From Candidatus Hydrogenedentota bacterium (GTDB taxonomy: Bacteria; Hydrogenedentota; Hydrogenedentia; Hydrogenedentales; SLHB01): a stretch of DNA of 6,262 nt. Under the pieces are notes generated by a model. It saw only the letters and a list, made by a program, of their open reading frames with translations, ran no database searches and was not told the DNA's origin. Positions 1-5,343 of this stretch are shown here, in pieces. The DNA lies in assembly GCA_003557825.1 (NCBI GenBank), contig PWNM01000489.1, positions 1 through 6,262 of the forward strand. Direction: 5' to 3'. Position numbers and translations under genes: made by a program. Position 1 is the stretch's first letter; every line of letters starts with the position of its first letter.

Positions 1-168
1 CGGTACGAAGTGCCGTTCACCGAGTGCTCGATCGAGCGCGATCCGCAATGCCGCGCCGAGTTCGACGCGCTGCGCGTCTTCGGCACCCCGGTCATCGTAG
101 TCCGTGACCTGCCGATCCTCGGCTTCGATCCCGACCGCCTGCTGGAGCACCTGCAGGCAGCCCGTTGA
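1..168 (+). CDS. Glutaredoxin-like protein, C-terminal part (5' end outside window)
   Basis: The first reading frame is open from the window edge to TGA at 166-168, giving 55 residues. The visible part contains the thioredoxin-fold signature FGTPVIVV, with the cis-proline that packs against the active site, followed by the GFDPDRLLEHL helix that closes glutaredoxin-like domains. A variable region of the type ExxIERDPxxRAEFDAL precedes it. The N-terminal CxxC or CxxS active site would lie upstream of the window, so catalytic competence cannot be judged. Proteins of this kind are thiol-disulfide oxidoreductases; some carry an N-terminal DUF4124 domain and a signal peptide, which cannot be checked here. 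The stretch is GC-rich, with codon use unlike the AT-richer island genes to the right, so it probably represents the host backbone at the island border. Confidence 0.75.
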   Translation, partial: RYEVPFTECSIERDPQCRAEFDALRVFGTPVIVVRDLPILGFDPDRLLEHLQAAR

Positions 169-520
169 CCCGCTCCGACACGGCTTTCCGCCGACACCGA
201 CACGGGTCGGACCAAGCCAAGCCATTGAAAAATAGATAAACAGCTTCAAAAAGCGGGTGATTTTTCGCCTTATTCGTCTGCTTTCGGCCCCGGAACCGCC
301 CCGCGAGGGCAATTTTTCCCGGTTCTTCGTCGCACCACGGGCAGTCGACCGCATCAACACCCTTCCAACGCATCACGCTCGAGTTGCGGATTCAGTACCG
401 GGAGATCATTCCGGTGAACGTTGGGGACCAGGAAACGGTGAATTGAAGTGAAGCCATCCCCTTTGGATCGAACCAATCCAAGCCTCTGTTTTTAAGCGCA
501 AACACACAAAAAAGTCCTCG
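169..520. other. Gene-free stretch at the island border
   Basis: I see no convincing gene in these 352 bases. Open frames on both strands are low-complexity in composition, lack ribosome binding sites and resemble no family I know. A short hairpin, CCGAC at 197-201 pairing with GTCGG at 206-210 around ACGG, follows the glutaredoxin-like stop; it has no T-tract and is at best a weak terminator. From about 225 the composition shifts abruptly to AT-rich runs (TTGAAAAATAG, GATTTTTCGCC). That fits a junction between backbone and imported DNA. The final part probably includes the decayed upstream end of the IS remnant that starts at 521, but I could not identify its terminal repeat. Confidence 0.4.
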
Positions 521-706
521 CTCGATGCCGAATTCGAAGCCCTGTACTCACACGCCGGCCGCCCTTCGATTCCCCCAGAGTACCTGCTGCGCGCCACGCT
601 GCTGCAGATCCTGTACTCGGTGCTCCCCGCGCATCGTCGCTCCGTCTCCTATCGGGACACTCCGCCTATGATCGCGAATGGCGGGGGTTTTTCAACAGCC
701 TGTTAG
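521..706 (+). pseudogene. Transposase remnant (N-terminal fragment, IS5/IS1182-like) with candidate IS right end
   Basis: Residues encoded by 521-622 read LDAEFEALYSHAGRPSIPPEYLLRA and then TLLQILYSV. This is the N-terminal DUF772-type signature of IS5/IS1182-like transposases (usually FExLYxxxGRPSIPPExLLRAxLLQxLYS). In the family it continues with RSERQLxEQLDYNLLFRWF, the DDE domain and about 300 more residues. Here the match stops at 622, and about 60 bases later comes GCGGGGGTTTTTCAACAGCC at 681-700 followed by TGTTAG. This motif resembles the outer ends of such elements. The simplest reading is an internally deleted copy that kept the N-terminus and the right terminal repeat. No ATG or ribosome binding site precedes the fragment, so it is not expected to be expressed. 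The family match is firm; the role of the end motif is inferred. Confidence 0.7.
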
Positions 707-707
707 C

Positions 708-809
708 GACGAACTCCAACTCGGAAAAGCCCATCTGGTTCTTGCACTTGCCTCGGGATTGCCTAGCCTTCATTATCCCATGGGCACCCGGTGGAAGCAT
801 CCGCTTGAC
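708..809 (-). pseudogene. Leader and first codons of a second IS5-type element
   Basis: These 102 bases align without gaps to 3586-3687, the leader and first codons of the IS5-type transposase remnant on the same strand; I count 80 identities (78%). Read on the minus strand, the segment ends in KCKNQMGFSELEFVA, corresponding to KCMSQNRVAKLEFAA in the other copy. The start codon ATG of that copy is AAG here, so this copy could not be translated from the usual site. Similarity ends abruptly at 708, directly beside the IS-end-like motif of the preceding remnant. This suggests that insertion or deletion at that end removed the rest of the transposase. It is a short relic with no coding potential of its own. 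Confidence 0.6.
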
Positions 810-1006
810 CGCTGCATGGAGAAATTGAATCAGCGCTTCTTCAAAGACCACGATTCTAGGATTGGTCAAATTTATGGCCGAATAAAACACACTTTATGAC
901 GATCCGGCGGTTCCCGGCGACCCTTTCTTGACAAATCTGGCACTTGAACCACTCTTCTCAAGCGCACGGTCCGTGATGCCAACAGCGGCTTTCGACTGAC
1001 GGGCTC
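810..1006. other. Upstream region of the ParB-like gene
   Basis: No gene or RNA is recognisable. The segment from about 820 to 900 is AT-rich and then gives way to GC-rich sequence. The promoter of the 1007-2583 unit should lie here because the upstream DNA is only IS debris. A perfect TTGACA occurs at 928-933, but the hexamer 17 bases downstream (ACTCTT) is a poor -10, so I do not call a promoter. Confidence 0.35.
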
Positions 1007-1852
1007 ATGCGTCCCACGTGCCCCGGACCGGAGCAAGCCACTATGCTGGCAAATCAATACGCTGATCACCATGAACAACTTGTTGATTTGCGTGCCACCT
1101 GCAACCACCCGATTTCGCTTCTGTACAGTGAGATCTTTAGCGCCAGTTTGCATACGGCCAGTATTAATGATGGCCGGATACAGCCCCACTTTCCCATTAG
1201 CCGTTCTCCTTTCTACCAAGCCGTCCAGGCCGGGCTTGCAGCGGCGGAAAACAGGGTCGATACCGCCAGAATTTCGGAATGCCTTCGCCAATTTTACGAC
1301 GCGTTCCAACCCGCTACCATTGATGCGTGGTTTGGCTTGAATTCGCAAAACCCAGTCTTATTAACGCAGCCACCATGGTCTGCCATTTTCCCGTGGCGCG
1401 CCCGTAGTCTCGACGCCTATGGCACGTTGGTTGCTGATGCCGCGTGTCGGGAAATGGGCGTCTACAATAATGCCGGTGTTGATCCCGGTGTGTTTTGGGG
1501 CAAGTGCGGCCCCGTCTTGCCTGCGGTTATTGATAACGAGACTCATCGACTGACGTTACTGGTGGATAGCATTCGCAGCCATGGATATCAACGCAGCAAT
1601 GAAGAGGATAGCGACATCGTCGCTACCGCTTTGGTCAATGACGATCATGCTTGGGTATGGATCGTAACTAGCGGATATCATCGCGCATGCGTGCTGGCCG
1701 CATTAGGCTACACAGAAGTTACGGTTAGAATTAATAAGGTGGTTATAAGAAACCAGTGGAAATTCTGGCCTCAGTTGCTGGACGGGTTATATACCGAAAC
1801 CGAGGCCTTAACCATATTCGATAATATATTTGCCGGTATCGGCAGAAAATAA
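1007..1852 (+). CDS. ParB-like (sulfiredoxin-fold) domain protein of unknown role
   Basis: This is an intact 281-residue frame. The most telling segment is IVTSGYHRACVLAALGYTEV (residues 219-238). It resembles the GxHR/GERR box of ParB/Srx-fold domains, where the same loop binds a nucleotide or phosphate. Before it come FPWRAR (128-133), a GPV turn (168-170), and RLTLLVDSIRSHGY (181-194), which matches the 'xSIxxxGY' helix before the box. The C-terminus WPQLLDGLYTETEALTIFDNIF resembles the tail of unnamed proteins I associate with surface-polysaccharide loci. The first ~100 residues are unrecognised. No membrane segment or signal peptide is visible, so it should be cytosolic. ATG 1007 has no clear ribosome binding site; ATG 1043 (MLANQYADHH) has GGAG about ten bases upstream and may be the real start. 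The stop is eight bases before the methyltransferase start, implying co-transcription. The fold call is moderate and the function unknown; a DNA-partitioning role is unlikely. Confidence 0.7.
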   Translation: MRPTCPGPEQATMLANQYADHHEQLVDLRATCNHPISLLYSEIFSASLHTASINDGRIQPHFPISRSPFYQAVQAGLAAAENRVDTARISECLRQFYDAFQPATIDAWFGLNSQNPVLLTQPPWSAIFPWRARSLDAYGTLVADAACREMGVYNNAGVDPGVFWGKCGPVLPAVIDNETHRLTLLVDSIRSHGYQRSNEEDSDIVATALVNDDHAWVWIVTSGYHRACVLAALGYTEVTVRINKVVIRNQWKFWPQLLDGLYTETEALTIFDNIFAGIGRK

Positions 1853-1860
1853 GGGCGCAC

Positions 1861-2583
1861 ATGAAAGCCAACAAACATTTCCCCTATCACCGACCTCCCA
1901 ATAGATTTCTGGCCGCGGACGACGCCCGAATCAAAAAATATCAGGAGGATGCCCGATTCGCGTTTATGATAACCCAGGTCGATTTCACACGGAATCGCTT
2001 GTTGGATATCGGCTGCAATACGGGTTTTTTTCTGTTCGAAGCGCTGGATCATGGCGCCGCCTCGGCCGTGGGCTATGAAGGGGCACCGCAGACCCAGGAA
2101 TTAATGGCGCACTACATCGAACTCGCCGAGGCACCAATTACTTTGCAGCGCCATTATTACGATTTCCGTTTTTCGGACGCCGACCGCTATGATGTTGTCT
2201 TCCTGCTAAACGTGGTCCACCACTTCGGTGACGACTATGGCAATCCAGAGACCGATCTAGCCAGTGCAAAGCAGAAAATGCTCGATAACATCAACGTCTT
2301 GGCAAGCCATTGCCAAACCTTGATTTTTCAGATGGGGTTCAACTGGCATGGGGATATCACGAAACCGATCTTCTCCCATGGAACCAAGGCCGAGATGATC
2401 GCGTTCATCCGTAGCGGGACTCACGGTTTTTGGAAAGAACGAGCCATCGGCGTCGCTGACAAGGACTCCGAAGGGAATGTTTCTTATCATTTACTGGATG
2501 AGGCGAATATCCTGCGCCGGGATGATCTAGGTGAGTTTCTCAACCGGCCAATTTTTATCATGGATTCGGTAGGGATTCTGTAA
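1861..2583 (+). CDS. Class I SAM-dependent methyltransferase
   Basis: This is an intact 240-residue protein. Residues 47-57 read LLDIGCNTGFF, the glycine-rich SAM-binding loop (motif I). The acidic residue expected at the end of strand 2 is E73 in GYEGAP, and residues 111-122 read DVVFLLNVVHHF, the strand-4 motif of Rossmann-fold methyltransferases. The C-terminal third (from FQMGFNWHGD onward) is not conserved with any subfamily I can name and probably sets acceptor specificity. The acceptor (sugar, lipid or small molecule) cannot be read from sequence. The ATG at 1861 is preceded by AAGGGCGCAC, giving a plausible Shine-Dalgarno six bases away. It starts eight bases after the ParB-like gene, so the two almost certainly form one transcription unit and may act on the same substrate. 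No frameshift or missing key residue is seen. Confidence 0.85.
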   Translation: MKANKHFPYHRPPNRFLAADDARIKKYQEDARFAFMITQVDFTRNRLLDIGCNTGFFLFEALDHGAASAVGYEGAPQTQELMAHYIELAEAPITLQRHYYDFRFSDADRYDVVFLLNVVHHFGDDYGNPETDLASAKQKMLDNINVLASHCQTLIFQMGFNWHGDITKPIFSHGTKAEMIAFIRSGTHGFWKERAIGVADKDSEGNVSYHLLDEANILRRDDLGEFLNRPIFIMDSVGIL

Positions 2584-2860
2584 GCATTCGAAATCGAATG
2601 GGACGGTGCCACACGCAGAGCTGTGATTCCGGCGCTTCCGCCGGCCGCGCCGCCCCCATTACTATATCTCCGTTGACTCGAAGGCGGCATCCATGCCGCC
2701 GCCGCCCAGCAAGAGGAAGAACAACTCCGCGTCTCGCGATAACCATACCGGCAACCACCCATTGGCGCGAACCTTGATTAAACGCTCCTCGTCACACTTA
2801 GTGGAATCCGGTGAGTTGCTGAGCCATGCTTGGGTGGGCAATCCAGAGAGGAGCGACGGC
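2584..2860. other. Gene-free stretch with two small inverted repeats
   Basis: I see no gene. Just after the methyltransferase stop, CATTCGA (2585-2591) and TCGAATG (2594-2600) form a 7-bp inverted repeat with a two-base gap; no T-tract follows, so a terminator role is uncertain. At 2683-2700, GGCGGCAT and ATGCCGCC form a perfect 8-bp inverted repeat around CC. The remainder, especially 2700-2860, may be the untranslated left end of the ISL3-type element whose coding remnant begins at 2861, but no terminal repeat could be identified. Confidence 0.35.
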
Positions 2861-3006
2861 ATGCGGGGCGACGAGGTTCTGCTGTTGGGGATCGGCACCA
2901 ACCACCGTGGCAGTTGGTGGATCAGCACCTGGACCATCGACCTAGTCGCATGACCTGCACCTGCAGGTGGAAGGCGGACGCGGTGGCCGCTACGCGTGTC
3001 CGGTAA
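2861..3006 (+). pseudogene. ISL3-type transposase, frameshifted N-terminal remnant
   Basis: ATG 2861 has a good ribosome binding site (GAGAGGAG, about seven bases upstream) and starts MRGDEVLLLGIG. Near 2893 the homology moves to another frame as QPPWQLVDQHLDHRPSR. Near 2950 it moves to the third frame as HDLHLQVEGGRGGRYACPV. Put together, this gives the characteristic ISL3-family start: a short helix ending in LLG, then PPWxVxxxxLD, then a strand leading into the 'ACPxC' zinc ribbon. The sequence stops just before the second half of the zinc ribbon, where the MITE-like element begins. At least two frameshifts and loss of the whole catalytic domain make it inactive. The family call depends on joining three frames by eye, so it is moderately secure. 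Confidence 0.55.
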
Positions 3007-3007
3007 G

Positions 3008-3031
3008 TGTCCCGTCAAATACATTCTTCCG
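3008..3031 (+). repeat. Left terminal inverted repeat of MITE-like copy A
   Basis: It starts TGTCCCGTCAAATACATTC and ends TTCCG. It is the reverse complement of 3217-3240 apart from one base (T here at the eighth position, C in the other). Confidence 0.75.
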
Positions 3032-3216
3032 GCGCCACCGCCGCAGGCTACCGACGGAGAACCCTTGCTATGCACAGCACACACCCTGAGTCAGACCGGT
3101 ACGCGGCCAATCTGACACTACTCTCTCCCGCTCGTTCCGACTGCGCTTGCGCCAACCTATGCTGCCTCTCCTCGCCAAACGGACCGGCCATGATGATTGG
3201 ACTCGCGACGGGCAAG

Positions 3217-3240
3217 CGGAAGAATGTATTTGGCGGGACA
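3217..3240 (-). repeat. Right terminal inverted repeat of MITE-like copy A
   Basis: It starts CGGAAG and ends TATTTGGCGGGACA. It pairs with 3008-3031 at 23 of 24 positions, and the same end recurs in copy B at 5091-5112 on the other strand. Confidence 0.75.
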
Positions 3241-3242
3241 TA

Positions 3243-3621
3243 CGTTGATAGCCTCGAACATCGTTCGGGTCAGGTCATTCGTCTCCAGCAGCCGCCGGAA
3301 GTGAAGCAGCGTCGTGGCATCCGGAGCCCCCTCCCGGCTCAGGTCGATCCCGACAAAGGTCCCGATCGACTGGCTGTCGTACACGGCGTCCTCAGCGGCC
3401 TCGTCGGCCAGTCCGAAGTGCTGCTGGGCGATGTACATACGCAGCATGCGCTCGATCGCGATCGGGTACCGGCCCCGCTTGCCCTTCGGGTAGAACGGTT
3501 CGACTTGTTCGACCAGCAGCGCCAAAGGTGTCGCCGCTTCGATCTCGTCCAGAAAGCGCTCCCGGCGCTGCCGCTTCTTCTTGGCGGCGAATTCCAACTT
3601 GGCAACGCGATTCTGGCTCAT
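3243..3621 (-). pseudogene. IS5-family transposase, N-terminal third only
   Basis: Read on the minus strand from ATG at 3621, this encodes about 126 residues beginning MSQNRVAKLEFAAKKKRQRR. It contains PFYPKGKRGRYPIAIERMLR, MYIAQQHFGLADEAAEDAVY and DATTLLHFRRLLETNDL, a clear match to the N-terminal (DUF772) region of IS5-subgroup transposases. A full protein is about 320 residues; the catalytic DDE domain is absent. After FEAIN the frame runs into the MITE-like element and continues as unrelated residues to a stop near 3157, so the open frame is longer than the true remnant. An open frame upstream of the ATG reaches 3705, but those codons are the element's leader, shared with 708-809. The remnant has no internal frameshift and looks younger than the other fragments. 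Confidence 0.85.
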
Positions 3622-3936
3622 GCACTTGCCTCCGGCTTGCCTGGCCGCCAATATCCCTTGGACACCCGGCGCACGCATCCGCTTGAACGTGCGTGGCGAA
3701 TGCAAACCACCCCTTCCTTACTAACCCGGCCATTGCAATTACCTCTTCCGAGCCTCCATAGTCAAGGCGCTAAGAGGTTGCGAAGCGGGTTTATCAACAG
3801 CCGATCTGGTAGTAGTTCGCCCAACCTGGGGCCTTTTCGCAAAGCGGCATAAGCGACTCGGTCCCGACGATCGACCGGATCGAAGATCGCTCTGGTTCGG
3901 AGCCTTCGGAACGATTTTAAACGGGAGAGAGAGTCA
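3622..3936. other. IS5 leader and upstream region of the wbqC-like gene
   Basis: The portion 3622-3687 is the leader of the IS5-type element and matches 744-809. At 3786-3802 GCGGGTTTATCAACAGCC resembles the IS-end motif at 681-702 and may mark the outer end of this element. From about 3803 to 3936 the sequence should hold the promoter of the wbqC-like gene, but I see no convincing pair of hexamers; an AT-rich patch (GATTTTAAAC) lies just before the ribosome binding site. Confidence 0.4.
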
Positions 3937-4665
3937 ATGAAACTCGCGTTGATGCAACCATATTTTTTTCCCTTTTTAGGCCATTTCGATTTGCTGAATC
4001 TCGTGGATGAATGGATCGTATTCGATACAGCCCAATATATGAGGTCACACTGGATGAACCGCAACCGGATTCTGCACCCTGCCGGTGGCTGGCAATATAT
4101 TACAGTACCCGTCAAAAAGCATCCCACGAACACTCCCGGAAATAAGGTAGAAATCGCAATGGAGATCGATTGGCGAAAGCGTATTCTACGAATGCTACAG
4201 CACTATCGTAACAGGGCACCTTATTATCGGGAGGTCATGGATTTCGTGGAAGAATGCTTTGCAGACGTTAGCCCAAATCTGTCGGAAACGAACGTCCGTA
4301 CACTGGAAAAGACTCGGCAGAGGCTGGGTATCGTAACGCCAATACGTGTTCTATCAAGGATGGATCTTCAGCTGGGATCCAGCTTAAGACCAGGGGACTG
4401 GGGTTTTGAAATCTCGCGTGCACTGGGCGCGCGAGAATACGTCAATCCCATTGGCGGCGCTGTACTCTTCGATAGAGATCGGTTCGAGAAACATGGAATT
4501 AAACTCTCGATACAGAATTTCGCCACCATGACGTACGATTGCCGGCCCTATCGGTTTGAACCGGACTTATCCATTATTGACGTGATGATGTGGAATCAGC
4601 CGGAGAGAATCAAGCATTACCTGGACACATGGAGGGAAGCACTCCCCAGTGGGTCATGCGGGTAA
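3937..4665 (+). CDS. WbqC-family protein, surface-polysaccharide associated
   Basis: This is an intact 242-residue protein with the full WbqC-like (PF08889) pattern. The N-terminus has MQPYFFPFLGHFDLLN (6-21), then DEWIVFDTAQY (24-34) and WMNRNRI (39-45). Conserved C-terminal segments are YVNPIGGAVLFD (168-179), GIKLSIQNF (187-195) and FEPDLSIIDVMMWN (207-220). The family is named from an O-antigen cluster gene and recurs in LPS and capsule loci. I know of no firmly assigned reaction and give none. No membrane span or signal peptide is seen. The start follows GGGAGAGAGAG at a suitable distance. The length is near the usual ~230 residues. The last few residues (SGSCG) may be replaced sequence, because the stop lies directly against the IS630-type remnant. 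It stands alone, bracketed by inverted MITE-like elements and IS debris, so any partner genes have been lost or lie elsewhere. Confidence 0.88.
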   Translation: MKLALMQPYFFPFLGHFDLLNLVDEWIVFDTAQYMRSHWMNRNRILHPAGGWQYITVPVKKHPTNTPGNKVEIAMEIDWRKRILRMLQHYRNRAPYYREVMDFVEECFADVSPNLSETNVRTLEKTRQRLGIVTPIRVLSRMDLQLGSSLRPGDWGFEISRALGAREYVNPIGGAVLFDRDRFEKHGIKLSIQNFATMTYDCRPYRFEPDLSIIDVMMWNQPERIKHYLDTWREALPSGSCG

Positions 4666-4668
4666 TTA

Positions 4669-5086
4669 GGTAACGATTTTGTGCCCCCTCGGTGGCGCCG
4701 GTGATGGCGGCGGCATCCTTGGTCCAACGAAGGGGTTTGGCCAAGTCATTTTTGTTAACCTACAGCAACCGCTCAATCTTGCGCTTGAATTCCGTAACAC
4801 TAGTGAATACCCCGCGGCATAAGGATCGCCGCTCCAGTTGTTAAAACCAGCCCACCAATGCATTCAGCCAAGAGGAACTCTTGGGCGTGAAGTGAAAGCG
4901 AGCATCCGGTTTCGCCCCTGCCATTTTGGAACTCGGGCGTTTTGTGCGCACTTAGGTTGTCCAGAATTATGTGCAACTCCTGATCCCGCGGGGTCTTGCA
5001 GCGTACCTCTTTCATGACGGCCAAAAACCGGCTGCCACAGGCCTTGGGCCGGACCGTGCCGATGATGGACCCGATGAGGATGTAGG
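4669..5086 (-). pseudogene. IS630-family transposase, decayed C-terminal half
   Basis: On the minus strand the first frame gives IGSIIGTVRPK, then FLAVMKEV and ELHIILDNLSAHKTPEFQ. This is the second catalytic Asp region (LDN) of IS630 transposases. A frameshift near PEFQ moves the match to another frame: FHFTPKSSSWLNALVGWF, a stop codon, QLERRSLCRGVFTSVTEFKR, KIERLL, a second stop, then NKNDLAKPLRWTKDAAAI. These are the family's C-terminal motifs in order. The catalytic Glu expected in WLNAVEGWF is replaced: the text reads WLNALVGWF. The N-terminal helix-turn-helix and the first Asp are missing because a MITE-like element begins where they should be. One frameshift, two nonsense codons and the lost Glu make this a dead copy. 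The left boundary against the wbqC-like stop is approximate. Confidence 0.85.
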
Positions 5087-5090
5087 TAAG

Positions 5091-5297
5091 TCCCGCCAAA
5101 TACATTCCTCCGTTGGTCCGTCGCGAGTCCGACCATCATGGCCGGTCCTTTTGGCGAGGAGAGGCAACATAGGTTGGCGGCAGCGCAGTCGGAACGAGTG
5201 GGAGAGATTGGTGGCAGATTGGCCGCGTAGGGGTCTGACCCAGAACGTGTCCTCTGGATAGCAAGGTTTCTCCTTCGGCAGCCTACAGCGGTGGCGC
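5091..5297. mobile_element. MITE-like non-autonomous element, copy B (inverted relative to copy A)
   Basis: This is the reverse complement of 3032-3238, with 28 mismatches over 207 ungapped bases by hand count. The end at 5091-5112 keeps the terminal repeat (TCCCGCCAAATACATTCC), lacking the outer TG. TA lies two bases outside it at 5087-5088, next to the IS630-type coding sequence. The other end does not match: after GTGGCGC at 5291-5297, where copy A has its second terminal repeat, this copy reads AGGAACTTTTAGGG. That repeat has therefore been lost or heavily mutated. The copy interrupts the IS630-type transposase near its middle, so it either inserted there or was joined by a later deletion. 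Confidence 0.65.
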
Positions 5298-5343
5298 AGG
5301 AACTTTTAGGGAGACGACAGAGGACCACAAATAGCAAGTCTTT

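Larger units (their letters stand above)
3008..3240. mobile_element. MITE-like non-autonomous element, copy A (233 bp)
   Basis: The element is bounded by 24-base terminal inverted repeats at 3008-3031 and 3217-3240 that differ at one position; the outermost bases are TGTCCCG. It contains no credible gene. A second copy lies inverted at 5091-5297. Comparison of 3032-3238 with the reverse complement of that copy gives 179 of 207 identical bases without gaps (86%), so the whole interior is conserved and not only the ends. A TA dinucleotide directly follows the right end (3241-3242) and another lies two bases outside the left end (3004-3005). TA targets and TGTCCC-like ends suggest mobilisation by an IS630/Tc1-type transposase. 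The element lies between an ISL3 remnant and an IS5 remnant, so its flanks are not one uninterrupted target. Confidence 0.7.

Noticed and set aside
92..376. 94-residue open frame on the minus strand
   Set aside because: It overlaps the glutaredoxin-like C-terminus and its residues are Arg/Gly/Ala-rich noise. The CPWC near its start looks like a thioredoxin motif but has no fold around it.
928..956. Promoter with a perfect TTGACA
   Set aside because: The hexamer 17 bases downstream matches the -10 consensus at only two of six positions, and spacings of 16 or 18 are no better.
872..1348. 158-residue open frame on the minus strand
   Set aside because: It is antisense to the ParB-like gene, has no ribosome binding site and no family resemblance; the + strand has the conserved motif and operon spacing.
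1007..1852. ParB plasmid-partitioning protein
   Set aside because: There is no helix-turn-helix, no ParA neighbour and no parS-like sites; only the GxHR-type box is shared, so a partitioning role is not supported.
2959..2968. 10-bp palindrome ACCTGCAGGT
   Set aside because: It falls inside the ISL3-type coding remnant and is explained by codons for HLQV; a palindrome of this length is common by chance.
2662..3084. 140-residue open frame on the minus strand
   Set aside because: It crosses the boundary of the MITE-like element and lies antisense to the ISL3 remnant; there is no recognisable domain.
3007..3852. 281-residue open frame on the + strand
   Set aside because: It runs through the MITE-like element and antisense to the IS5-type transposase. 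The minus strand carries the recognisable transposase motifs, and the + strand product resembles nothing.
4864..5337. 157-residue open frame on the minus strand
   Set aside because: It is a chance join of the MITE-like copy B with an out-of-frame piece of the IS630 remnant; only a few residues after PKWQ are in a transposase frame.
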